A DNA stretch of 64,000 nucleotides from NCBI RefSeq assembly GCF_030272615.1, contig NC_081413.1, positions 188,322,669-188,386,668 of the forward strand, in the 5' to 3' direction. Under the pieces are notes generated by a model. The model was not told the origin of the DNA, did no database searches, and saw only the letters and a program-made list of their open reading frames with translations. The DNA comes from Cryptomeria japonica (lineage: Eukaryota; Streptophyta; Pinopsida; Cupressales; Cupressaceae). The position numbers and the translations under genes were made by a program. Shown here piece by piece: positions 11,465 through 20,932 of the stretch. Positions within the stretch are counted from its first letter, which is position 1. Each line of letters begins with the position of its first letter.

Positions 11465-13752
11465 ATCGCTCCTGTCCCTCAGTGAAGGACGGGAGCTCAT
11501 TTTCAAATATCTCATCATCCTTGCAGAGTCCAGACAAATTTTACGTTTGAAGTGATGGAGAACGACGAGATCTTTCCATTGAATATAAATTGAAGATTTT
11601 CATGAGCACAGAAAGGCCTCCAGGAGGAAAATCGCCCCTGTCCCTCAGTGAAGGACCGGAGCTACAAATCAAATTTCGCCTCGTCCTTGCAAGATTTTAA
11701 TGACTTAGCAATTTGAGGACGTCCAAGAGAAGATGTTTTGCCAAATGAATATAATTTGAGATGCAAAAACGAAGGAGAATGACCTATATTGACCATATCG
11801 CTCCTGTCCCTCTCCAAGGGACCAGGGCGAAGTACCTTGTAACTCTCGTCCCTCTCCCAGGGACCAGAGCGATTTCCTTCATTTTGCAAAATCCAGACAA
11901 GGGTCAAGGCAAGTTTACGTTCAAAAACAAAGGAAAACATGAGGTGAACGCATTGAATATAATTTGAAGATTTTTTGGACGTCCATACCAGTGTTAAATG
12001 CCTAGTTCGCTCCTGTCCCTCTGGAAGGGACCAGAGCGATTTTTGATATAATTGTTTTTCTTGCAAAGTTACAAATGATGTCAAGGCATGAACGAATAGA
12101 GGGAAGAAGGACGAGTCCGTTGAATATAAACTTGGAACCAGGCAAAGTGAGATAGTGGCCACAAGGGAAGGATCGCTCCTGTCCCTCTCCAAGGGACCAG
12201 GGCGATGATGATGATAATACTCTCTACGCAAGTTAAAGGTCGTTCCTCCAAAGTTCAAGGCCGATCCAAGTCAAGACAAAGGGTGGCGAAGACATTTTAG
12301 AGCATTTCCATCAAGCGCAAGGTTGTAAAGGTCATCACATGGAAGGAACGTGCACTCTAAGACCCAGATCGCTCCTGTCCCATGGGAAGGGACCAGAGCG
12401 ATACCTACATAATGGCATAAATTTCAAAAGGCGAACAAGTTTCGAGCAACCAAGAAGGTCGAAAAGACGTCATTTCACGCAATGAAGATAATTGCAAGTT
12501 GGTAAAAACAAGAACAAGCACATAATAATGAACTTCGCTCCTGTCCCTCAGGAAGGGACCAGAGCGATGTTAGATGTATTGATCATTTTGAGCAAGATTT
12601 CCGTAAGGACAAGATTTCGCAAGGTCTTAGATGGTCCACGGAAAGGTAGAAAGGTGATGCATGAAGATTTCAAACGTTAGATAATCACCAAAATGGACCT
12701 AGGGATCATATCGCTCCTGTCCCTCTCCAAGGGACCAGGGTGATTTGCTTTGGATCCTTTGTTTTGCTTCAAGTACGTGCTAAGTCAAGACTCCATAAGG
12801 ATAAACAAGGTTCAAGCCATAATTTGATGATAACATACGAGAGTTTTAAACGTCCAAACATTGCTAATCAAGGTAAAAGCTCATATCGCTCCTGTCCTTT
12901 GGACAAGGACCAGGGCGATCCTATCAAAAGCGCTCATATTCCTCCAAAATCGAAACAATGCGAGGTTAAGCAAGACAAGGGATGGCGTTTGGAAAACATC
13001 ACAATGGAAGATCGAAGGTCAAAAATGCATATTGAACGTGAAAAAATCAAGATCGCTCCTGTCCTTTGGACAAGGACCAAGGCGATACTATCAAAACACT
13101 CGCGTTCCTTCAAAGATCAAGGCGAAGCAAGGTTAGGAAATGCGAAGGACGACGTTTGAAGGACATTGCAAAGGAGATCGAAGTTTAAAAGTCGCCAAGA
13201 TCAAGGAGAAATAATAGATCGCTCCTGTCCCTCTCCAAGGGACAAGGGCGATGGTCCCTTTAAAACGTCCAAACACATAATGAAGACAAATATAATAAGC
13301 GCAAAGGACACAAGCAATGATATTGTTCGCCTTACAATGAAGGTTTGAAGGTCAAAGATACAAGATAAACGTGAAGACATGGAGATCGCTCCTGTCCCTC
13401 TCCAAGGGACCAGGGCGATGTTAGGCCAAACACATGATATTCTTTGAAAATCACGTTAAGACAAGGGCGCACAAGGTTTTAAATAGCATTTGGAAGATGA
13501 TACAAGGAAAGGATCGTACCAAAATGGAGAATTTCAAGCAAAAAACTTAGGATCGCTCCTGTCCCTCTCCAAGGGACCAGGGCGATAATGGTCATAAAAT
13601 GCATTTGCTCGCACAAGAAAGAAATTCAAATTCGAAGGACCACCAGATGATCGATTTGGAACGTGGAAATGAAGAAGTTGAACGTTGAAAACGCAAGAAT
13701 CATGCCAAAGATGGTGAATCGCTCCTGTCCCTCTCCAAGGGACCAGAGCGAT
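11465..13752 (+). repeat. 166-bp-period hairpin array in element B
   Basis: Fifteen copies of an imperfect hairpin (ATCGCTCCTGTCCC...AAGGGACCAGGGCGAT) start at 11465, 11631, 11797, 11844, 12006, 12172, 12368, 12534, 12710, 12885, 13052, 13218, 13385, 13552 and 13718. Most intervals are 166-167 bp (others 162-209, and one extra half unit at 11844). The ~34-bp core stays nearly identical while the ~130-bp linkers have diverged. Faint shared strings such as GAATATAATTTGAAGAT survive in the first linkers, suggesting an original 166-bp tandem monomer. Short open frames crossing the array are by-products of the repeat. Confidence 0.92.
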
Positions 13753-14090
13753 GAGGTACGTCCCTTTATTTTCATATTTTTGGCGCCAAATTAAACAATT
13801 CAAATATCCTTAAATGCTAAATCGATTTAAAAAATTGAAAATCCTATTTAAATTGGCATTTAATAGGGCGTTAATCTTTATTAATTATTTTTTTTTGCCT
13901 TTATTAAAATCGAAATTTGCAAATAAAAAACGCAAGGCATTAATAATTAATTATTTAATTAATAAAAAATCGATTTCAAGCGCTCATATATGGAAGTCGG
14001 CCTTGTTATGTCATTGCAAATCATTTAAAAATCGTTTTGAAATTGTTATATTTCATCAAGTCGGCCAAAGAGATAAATCGATGAGAGCGC

Positions 14091-14098
14091 TATATATA
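14091..14098 (+). promoter_or_regulatory. TATA box upstream of the element B ORF
   Basis: GAGAGCGCTATATATAGG lies 425 bp upstream of the ORF start. Element D has the matching GAGCGCTCTATATATT (29070-29056, minus strand) about 480 bp upstream of its ORF start. The conserved GAGCGC-TATA context in two copies supports a real core promoter for the ORF. Confidence 0.6.
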
Positions 14099-14515
14099 GG
14101 GGGGTGAAAACTATTATTTTCACATCATTATTTTACCTCTCTACATGCGAATTAAGGAAGACGAAGGAAAGTGTTAAGTGTGTTCAAAGATAGTGCGAAT
14201 ATTATCCAAGGTGGCGCAAGTTTTATTCATACCAAAGGTGGCGCTAATATAGAGTGCGAATTACATTGAAGACCAAGGGTGGTGCGAGTTTGAAGGTTCA
14301 TTTGAAACCACGTCCAAGGCGAACTTGAAGACCACGCCAAAGTACGAATTTGAAGATCCATTTGAGACCGCGTCCAAGGCGATAATTGAAGATCACGTCC
14401 TGTCCAGAGGTGGCGAAGTCAATTTTGAGGAGATCATATTGAAGATTACTTTATACCTCAATTTTGCCTAGGCGAATTTTGTTTTTGCATTCTAGAGTTA
14501 GCTCTCTATCGAGGT

Positions 14516-17500
14516 ATGGCGACCCCAAAGGCGGGAGCATCCACCAGTCGCTCGGCTCTCATGAAAGAAGATCAGAAGACCGAAGAAGTGGAGACCAAGA
14601 TCGTGTCCAAGTGGAGCAACATTGGAGATACCAACTTGGGGAACTTTAGCACGAAGAAGTTCCGAGAGGTCCCTTATATCGGCAAGCCATCACCTGTCGC
14701 CCGGAGAATAATAGAGAGTGGCATCATTAAGGCGGCCGGTTTTCCTCCAGCCATTCAGTGCCACGAGTTGATGATCGAGTGTGCCCGTCATTACAATCCA
14801 CAGTCCAGAACAATTGTGTCCAATGAAGGAAACACTTTGGCGTACCTTTCAGAGGAAGCCATAAGTGAAGCCTTCCATCTTCCAGAGCACAGGGACATGA
14901 TATACAAGAGCATTGAAGGAGCCAGATCAGTGTATGATGATGATCCAGATGCTTGCCTAAGCATAATCAACAAGAACTGGCTACTTAAGAGTCGTCCCCG
15001 TCTGAGCAAAGTACCGAACACACCGCACAGGATTGATTTCCAAGAGGAGTACAGAGATTTGATCACCATGCTCAACAGAGTCACAGGAGCACCTCATGCC
15101 TTCTATTTTGAGAAATGGATGTTTTACTTCATCCAGGTGATTGTTCAAGGAAAGGGTACAATACATTGGGCTAGGATAATTAGCCATTGCTTAGACGTAC
15201 AGTTGAGAAGACTCAGGGCTACTAAGTCCTTCCACATGAGTTCATATGTCATCTATGCCTTAATCAGGAGCGTTGAGTACGCAGGACTACCTCACAGAGG
15301 AGTGATTGGAAGAGGACCCGGCGAGGTCAGAGTTTGTGAATCCTATACCTACTTGCATCATCCACCAGGGAAGAACTACAAGTTAATCAATGATACTTTC
15401 ACGATGAACATCACAAGGACGTTGCAAGGAGGGATTCACAACAGATTATCTCAGGATGCCCAGGAATTCATCAAGAGGTACGGTGCTTGGTTCATTCAGT
15501 TTCCCAAGTTCACTTACATCAGAGTGTATGGATGTCCTTTACCTCCATACATGTTGCCGAGGTACCCGACAGATAGAATTGTGTTACTTGAAGTAACAAG
15601 GCAGTTGGCAGCATATGTGAAGGCATTCAGACACAGACATCAGAATGGAGTTCAGGTACCTATTATTTTGGGTAATTCAGTTGAGGTATGTCCTACTGTC
15701 TTAGCCATGGATGACGCAGAGAAGGAGTTAGCCTTGTATCCCTTTTCATCTTTTGCTTGGAGGAATAGTTTTGATCCCCATGGACATTTAGAGGAGACGG
15801 TCGGTAGAAGATTTAGACATGAGTACCAGATTGAAGATTTTATGATGAATCTCCTAGATGATCTCGAAGTGAAACGAAAGATACATTCTAGATTGCCTTT
15901 GGATTTCATCAGGAAATGTAAGATTTACAGAGTAGCCGACCAAGCTCAGGACAACGGCAAGCACATCCAATCTTCATATGATAGAGAAAGCAAAACAATA
16001 AGTTTGAATTGGAATGAGCCCGAGGCCGTGGATTTAGATGATTTGATGGCACCAGTCTTGTCTTGTACTCGCAGATGGATAGACGTTCAACATCAGAAGT
16101 TGAGAGAACAAGGCATAGCTATGTCTTTTACTTTGGAAGAAAAGCCAGCCGAAGGTGGAGCCAGTGTTAGTGAAGGCAATCCTAATCCTAGGAATTCAGG
16201 TGAAGGTAACCTTCGATGCGCCAGTGAGGGCAATCTTCATTCGAGAGGTTCGAAGAGAAAGGAAAGATCAGAAAAGAAAGAGCCTTCCAAGAAAAAGCAA
16301 GGTGCCAACAAAGATCAAACACCAGGTACTTCTTCCAGACCAGAGGATAGAACAATTCGAGTGGAAGAATCCATGGAATCGATGGTACAGAATGATAGGC
16401 AGGAGGAAGGACAGGCACAGCATGTTTCATCCGATGGATCTCTCCAAGACTATGATTTAGATAATGATAATGAAGTAACATCTCCTCCCAGACAAGAAGA
16501 AATAGTACATAAAGAGATTCAAGTTCAAGAGACAAGATCAAATATCCCAGATTGGTTGAAGGAAAGATTGACTAAGGTGATCGTAATTGAGGACGAGGAC
16601 AGTGCAATTGATTTAGAGAGCCTTGTTGGACGTTCACATATGACAACAGAGAAGAAGAAGGCTACAAAGATGTCCAAGATGGTTCGAGATGAGACTGGAT
16701 CTAGAAAACTGCAGATAGCTACACCGGCAGCAGACAAATATGAGGGTGAGATCCTAGCAGAGGACTATCATATACAGACTATTGAGTTAGGACCATCCAC
16801 AGCAGAGCAGACTTTAGATGATGCCACCGACACATTTGAGGCATTGAAGGACAAGTTTAGAGAAGAAGTAGAAAAGAATAGAAAGCTTGAGAAAGAGGTC
16901 GGTGCATGGAGGACATATTTCAGTCATATCAATGAACCTTTGGGACGTCAAGATCCAGTTAGATCACCATTGCAGGCATTACCCCTTCAATCAATCAATG
17001 AAGCAGAAAGATTCAGGAATATGGTCCAGCGTACATGTAGTTGGATGGATAGATCTCACACGGTGGCCATTGAGTTTGTTACAAGGATGTCGAAGATCAC
17101 CCATCAGGCTATCCAAGTTCTTGAGATTATTCACAGATTGATGGCAACAGTAGCTGCATTTGCCCATACCAAGGACGTTGTCATCCCTGTCTTGAAAGTT
17201 ATAAGACACACATCCAGAAGAATTTTAGCACAAGAGAGGATCTTAGAAGGTGATTCTCACAGTTTGTTTCAGTGGTCAACCTTACTCCATATAAAGAGTG
17301 TTCTCTTTGAGGACATCAGTGTTAGATGTGGTCAAGTTGAGGAGGTGATCAATCCGATCCAGGACAGAGTATTTGAGGTACTTCGTACCATTCTTGGCAG
17401 AAGGATCGAGGTCGAGATAGATGTGGATATACAAGAATTTGAGGATAGAATCAAGATCATCTTTCGCAAGGACGCAGATGTTACAGATGAGCAGTATGAT

Positions 17501-17737
17501 CAGATGTATGCCACCATGCTCCTGATTGATAGAACAAAGGAACTTGAACCTACTTGGGACACAGCTCTTCTAGATGCATTTGATCAGGTTATCCACTTAG
17601 AAGAGAGTATCAAGAATCTTCCCGAGATTCCAAGCACAGAAATCGAAGAAATCGTGACAAAATTCATTGCATATGCTAAGAAAGAGAATTGGAAAGGGAA
17701 TAAGATTCTAGATGAAAGGTTGTTACAGATGACATGA
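14516..17737 (+). CDS. 1073-residue uncharacterised element protein
   Basis: This is the only long intact reading frame in the window. It starts at ATG 14516 (MATPKAGASTSRS); the same start, MATPK.E.STSR, occurs in element D. Residues ~40-400 form a conserved region with GIIKAAGFPPAIQCHELM, YLSEEAISEAFHLP, EKWMFYFIQ, FTMNITRTLQGGIHNRLS and IQFPKFTYIRVYG. This distantly recalls the plant transposon-associated / plant-mobile-type helical domains, but I cannot assign a family with confidence. Residues ~560-720 are low complexity with a basic cluster (SKRKERSEKKEPSKKKQ, possible nuclear signal) and acidic runs. Around residues 770-800 there is a charged heptad-like stretch. The C-terminus (PSTEIEEIVTKFIAYAKKE) is shared with A and C. 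There is no zinc knuckle, protease, RT, integrase or DDE motif. The function is unknown. Confidence 0.85.
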   Translation: MATPKAGASTSRSALMKEDQKTEEVETKIVSKWSNIGDTNLGNFSTKKFREVPYIGKPSPVARRIIESGIIKAAGFPPAIQCHELMIECARHYNPQSRTIVSNEGNTLAYLSEEAISEAFHLPEHRDMIYKSIEGARSVYDDDPDACLSIINKNWLLKSRPRLSKVPNTPHRIDFQEEYRDLITMLNRVTGAPHAFYFEKWMFYFIQVIVQGKGTIHWARIISHCLDVQLRRLRATKSFHMSSYVIYALIRSVEYAGLPHRGVIGRGPGEVRVCESYTYLHHPPGKNYKLINDTFTMNITRTLQGGIHNRLSQDAQEFIKRYGAWFIQFPKFTYIRVYGCPLPPYMLPRYPTDRIVLLEVTRQLAAYVKAFRHRHQNGVQVPIILGNSVEVCPTVLAMDDAEKELALYPFSSFAWRNSFDPHGHLEETVGRRFRHEYQIEDFMMNLLDDLEVKRKIHSRLPLDFIRKCKIYRVADQAQDNGKHIQSSYDRESKTISLNWNEPEAVDLDDLMAPVLSCTRRWIDVQHQKLREQGIAMSFTLEEKPAEGGASVSEGNPNPRNSGEGNLRCASEGNLHSRGSKRKERSEKKEPSKKKQGANKDQTPGTSSRPEDRTIRVEESMESMVQNDRQEEGQAQHVSSDGSLQDYDLDNDNEVTSPPRQEEIVHKEIQVQETRSNIPDWLKERLTKVIVIEDEDSAIDLESLVGRSHMTTEKKKATKMSKMVRDETGSRKLQIATPAADKYEGEILAEDYHIQTIELGPSTAEQTLDDATDTFEALKDKFREEVEKNRKLEKEVGAWRTYFSHINEPLGRQDPVRSPLQALPLQSINEAERFRNMVQRTCSWMDRSHTVAIEFVTRMSKITHQAIQVLEIIHRLMATVAAFAHTKDVVIPVLKVIRHTSRRILAQERILEGDSHSLFQWSTLLHIKSVLFEDISVRCGQVEEVINPIQDRVFEVLRTILGRRIEVEIDVDIQEFEDRIKIIFRKDADVTDEQYDQMYATMLLIDRTKELEPTWDTALLDAFDQVIHLEESIKNLPEIPSTEIEEIVTKFIAYAKKENWKGNKILDERLLQMT

Positions 17738-17839
17738 CATCTTATTTCTCATTGGTTGATACCTCCTAGATTTTTGTGCCAAATTTAATATTTGGCTATG
17801 TATTTAATATTGTTCAGTAAAAAGGAGGTCATTTGTAAC

Positions 17840-17930
17840 AAACCCTAATTAGGGTTTAGGTGTCATGATCTTGTTCATTGATTTGCTTTCAATCTGGACC
17901 TTTCATTGTAACTGGGGATGCTATTTATAC
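17840..17930 (+). promoter_or_regulatory. Telobox palindrome and second TATA box of element B
   Basis: AAACCCTAATTAGGGTTT (17840-17857) is a perfect 18-bp palindrome containing the plant telobox AAACCCTAA. It is followed by CTATTTATACCCCC (from 17921). The pair lies about 100-190 bp after the ORF stop and is conserved in A, C and D. Teloboxes are known in plant promoters of growth-related genes. A promoter after the ORF is what one expects if this is the U3/R boundary of an LTR. Confidence 0.6.
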
Positions 17931-18087
17931 CCCCATTTTTCATTTCATTTAGAGGGAGTTAATAGTCGAATATTTAGATAAGAGTGAAATAGAGAGATTA
18001 GAGTTGTGAGCAATTTTTATTTTGTAGCAAGATTGAGTCTTGAAGAGAGAAACTCAAGCAATTGTTGTATATGATGACTTGGAAATC

Positions 18088-18093
18088 AATAAA
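18088..18093 (+). terminator. Polyadenylation signal of element B
   Basis: AATAAA lies about 160 bp downstream of the second TATA box and ~700 bp before the 3' terminus. It is placed where the R region of an LTR would carry it. Confidence 0.4.
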
Positions 18094-18238
18094 ATATTGA
18101 AGTTATGGTGTTTTGTTGCAAATTTCTTAAGTTATCTTCATGGTTGTTGGATGTACTTGAATCACGCTCAATCAAAGTAGTTTGTTAATTTGAAAGGCTA
18201 AGTGTGAGATTTGATATTTGGTAGGATTCGCAATCCAA

Positions 18239-18286
18239 ACCACTAGCTTCTTGTTGATTGTAGGAACGCCTTGCGTGGTCGACTGG
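18239..18286 (+). other. Conserved 3' block of element B
   Basis: ACCACTAGCTTCTTGTTG and AACGCCTTGCGTGGTC are the complement of the blocks in A (3725-3777) and D (27650-27700). It is a family landmark downstream of the second TATA box, of unknown role. Confidence 0.6.
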
Positions 18287-19242
18287 AAAACATTTTGAGT
18301 CCTTAACCTTCAAGCATTTTCGCATCTAGGATATGTACCTTCGTAGTAGTGTCCTTGGTCTTTGATGCATTGAATACCATTATTACCTTAGAAGATCGCA
18401 CTAATTTCAATTAAGTTGTTATCTTATGGCAAAATTGAAGTTGGTTGAGTCTTGCCAAATCTCATTCATGCTAAGTCGTTCATAGGGTTAGGCTAGATTA
18501 GACCTCTTAAGCCCTATTTTTTTTCATTTTTTTTTGAAAGTTCCTTTTAGTTTAGTGAAATCTTCGAGCTTTGAATACGTAAGACGCCTTGGAGGAAACA
18601 GCAAATCACATCATACCACTAAAAAAGCTTGTCCACACGTGGAGACCCCACTAAAAGAACCTTGGAGTCCATCTAACTGATCCTTTTTGCAGATCTTCAG
18701 CAGTTAGAGACTATTTTCTCAAGAGAGGATAAGATGCCTGTCGGTATTTTATTCTGTGTATGATTGTGTACAAAATACACGTCAACAATGGCCTACAAAA
18801 GTTAATTGTAAAAGGGTGATAGGATTATAGTGACTACAAGACTTTGAGCTTGAACATTGTTTTCCCGTCCCGGAGAAGCAACGGGGGACTTTGTGCCTTC
18901 ATGGAAACTTTACTTCTTTACTTATTTGTATTTGATCATTCCTATATTTTGGGTTAATTTGTAATATTGAAAGTGTAAGGATTATTACTGCTCTATATTG
19001 TAAATTCTTTCTTGAAGAAAGAGGAGAGAATAACATCTATTCTGAAAAAAGAGAATAGGATGATGTACCACCCAAGTTTAGATTAGAAGTCAGAAGTTGT
19101 ATTCATTTTTAAATAGATAGAGTAGTAAGTGAAAGGGGGAGCCTTCCCTAAGAAAGTATGAGAGATTTAATCTCACACACTGTGCTTGAAGCTATAATTT
19201 TGTAAACTTCTAGAGTTTGCAAAATTTTCAACCAACATATAC

Positions 19243-20605
19243 CACAAAATTTTGCCTCTTGCCAATTGACGAAAGTAGAATCTCCTTGTATGTGAGCTTG
19301 ATTGCCAACACTTGGCTGATTTGGATCATATTGCTGGTCGGAGGTGGTTGGCTCGTTCTACACTACTCTCCATTTTGGGATGCACCTTGGTTGTGTGGCA
19401 GATTGCATGGTTGACACCAATCTTGCTCTTGGGTCAGATTGTTGTACATTGGAACAATTGCCTTTGAGTTATTTGCAATTGTAGGATTCAAACCATAGAA
19501 ACGAGACTCGGACTCGACGCGGACTCGACAAGGCTGACCCGAATCGAGACTCGGCAAAAAACTAGTTTCTAGTGAGTATTGCCTAGAGCAAGTTCTTGGA
19601 GAGTTCCGAGTCTCTAGGACTCGGCTAGGTTCACTCGGCTCGGAACTCGCCAGGACTCCGAGAGTCCTGGAACTATGATTCAAACTATTCAAGGGCCTGA
19701 CATTACTCCATTAGTTTTGCCCTTGAAAAGGTGGCCTATTCTATTGGTATTTCTGATTTGTGCTTGATAAGGCTTGCTATGCTGAGCCCGTTGCCTCTTT
19801 AGAGTCACCAACTCATTGCCAAAGTTTTGCAATAGAGTCTAACCTTGTGGAGCTTATTTGAGGATGAAGTGGATGTAAATGGATGGGTTGTGGGCGCCAT
19901 GAGGATAGGGGCCAAGGTGGGCTGTTGAGTAGGAGCTTTTGGGAATAGAGGCATTGGCGGCCTTGGAGTTATCTTCCCAGCCTGTATCGAACAATTTTTT
20001 GCCTTTATGGATATGTCATACGCATCTGGTAGAGAAGTTCCACCCATTGATTGTATCATGATAGCTACATCACTATTGAGAGCTCTTAGATAATTCAAGA
20101 AGGCATGATTGGGAGATGGCTTTACCAAGGCAAGGATTCTATTCCATGTCTTTTGGAGTTTGAAATTGAAGTCTCCCATGAACTCTTGAGGTGCCCTCTT
20201 GATTGTAGTTAGTTGTTCAACTAGGGATAGGTGATCACTTTGGTCTTCAAGATGCTCACACAACTTCTCTCCTAATTTGTCCCAGTCATGAATGGAGTTA
20301 GGCGGTAATCCTCTATACCATTGCAAAGCTTTTCCTTTCAAGGAAGTGGCCAAGAGCCTAACAACAACATCATCTTCAATGCCATTATGGACGGAGCAGA
20401 TGTTTGCAATGTCTTGAATGTGCTCTATGGGAGTAGTAGTTGTCTCACTAGTAAAATAGAGTATACTCTTTAACGCAGCCACTGGTATAACATTCTTTTG
20501 GGCTGAAATGAGAGGACTCTGCCCATTGAAGGTAACGAAAACTTGATTTGTGGCCATGTGAAACAATGGTCTATTGATATGAGTAGTGGAAGCCCTAGAC
20601 TGCAA
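19243..20605 (-). pseudogene. gypsy-1 gag
   Basis: A 266-residue open stretch (19805-20605) has the retrotransposon gag core: VVVRLLATSLKGKALQWYRG, SIHDWDKLGEKLCEHL and LVEQLTTIKRAPQEFMGDFN. It is followed by a proline-rich linker (PPMPLFPKAPTQQP). Gag would package the element RNA in virus-like particles. Beyond a stop, further gag-type sequence (YNNLTQEQDWCQPCNLPHNQ, and in another frame VNWQEAKFCG) reaches 19243. There element E interrupts it; coding resumes at 3032. The MITE at 19494-19677 is also inserted in this part. Confidence 0.8.
19494..19677. mobile_element. hAT-like MITE, 184 bp
   Basis: The segment is flanked by the 8-bp duplication ATTCAAAC (19486-19493 and 19678-19685). It begins CATAGAAACGAGACTCGG and ends GAGAGTCCTGGAACTATG, giving short imperfect terminal inverted repeats (CATAG...CTATG). 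An 8-bp duplication is typical of hAT elements. The interior is dense in ACTCGG/CCGAGT motifs that can pair with each other. No coding capacity. It is inserted in gypsy-1 gag. Confidence 0.7.
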
Positions 20606-20905
20606 TGTCTTGTAAATGGCGAGGTAGAACGAGACTTGGGTGATGTAGTGCTTACAACCTTAACACTTCTGACTGGTGACAATGAAGGTCCACCTCTTCG
20701 TCTTCTAGAACTTGAAATGAGAGTTATGAAAGTTGGAAATTACCTCTAGAAGACGCCCTTGTATAAATTCTGGTCATGAAATCAGCAACAGGTCATGAAC
20801 AAGAGACTGGATTTGTGAGTAGAGTCGCCAAGTGCTTGAATGATGACTGCCTCCAAAGGCTGAGATACTAAGAACAACACTGAATCCTTAGCATGCAAGT
20901 TGAAA

Positions 20906-20932
20906 GTATGTCTCATCGGGTGTGCCAGAAAC
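20906..20932 (-). other. gypsy-1 primer-binding site region
   Basis: On the minus strand the LTR end TGACAACA (at 20933) is followed by GTTTCTGGCACACCCGATGA, the layout of a gypsy LTR end plus a TGGC-type primer-binding site. I do not assign the tRNA because the sequence has diverged. Gag begins about 300 bp further on. Confidence 0.5.

Larger units (their letters stand above)
11024..18787 (+). mobile_element. Element B: intact ORF-carrying, LTR-like unit
   Basis: This 7764-bp unit begins TGTTGTGACC and ends CACGTCAACA. It is flanked by ATGGC at 11019-11023 and 18788-18792, a perfect 5-bp duplication. It contains, in order, a terminal palindrome, a 15-unit hairpin array, a TATA box, the 1073-codon ORF, a telobox palindrome, a second TATA box, AATAAA and a 3' segment shared with A and D. 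No internal segment is duplicated as LTRs would be, and no gag, PR, RT or integrase is present. The best reading is a giant solo LTR with an ORF in its U3-like part. The alternative is a non-autonomous single unit mobilised in trans. Confidence 0.8.
3038..19237 (+). mobile_element. Element E: solo LTR-like unit with nested A and B
   Basis: E begins TGTTGTCCTC and ends ACCAACA. It is flanked by TATAC on both sides (3033-3037 and 19238-19242), the 5-bp duplication expected of an integrase-mediated insertion. It sits inside gypsy-1 gag. Without nested A and B its own sequence is about 2.16 kb: 3038-3168, 9431-11018 and 18793-19237. It carries the twelve-hairpin array at 9493-10139 and motifs such as GACTTTGAGCTT on both sides of B (10862-11000 and 18841). 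No ORF was recognised. With TG...CA ends and no internal coding it is best read as a solo LTR. Confidence 0.75.

Noticed and set aside
11662-13348. Several open frames containing repeated RPGPLERDRSD or APVPLQGTRA strings
   Set aside because: They are translations of the hairpin array on either strand, differ in frame from unit to unit, and have no codon-level constraint.
11465-13752. CRISPR-like repeat array
   Set aside because: Spacers are ~130 bp and descend from a common monomer, repeats are imperfect hairpins in a plant retroelement, and there are no cas genes.
14791-15187. Minus-strand open frames opposite the element B ORF
   Set aside because: They are shadows of the long plus-strand ORF, with no motifs.
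11024-18787. Ginger-type DNA transposon (TGT ends, 4-5 bp duplications)
   Set aside because: No integrase-like transposase is encoded and the inverted termini are only about 5 bp. Promoter and polyA placement fits an LTR better, though this is not excluded.
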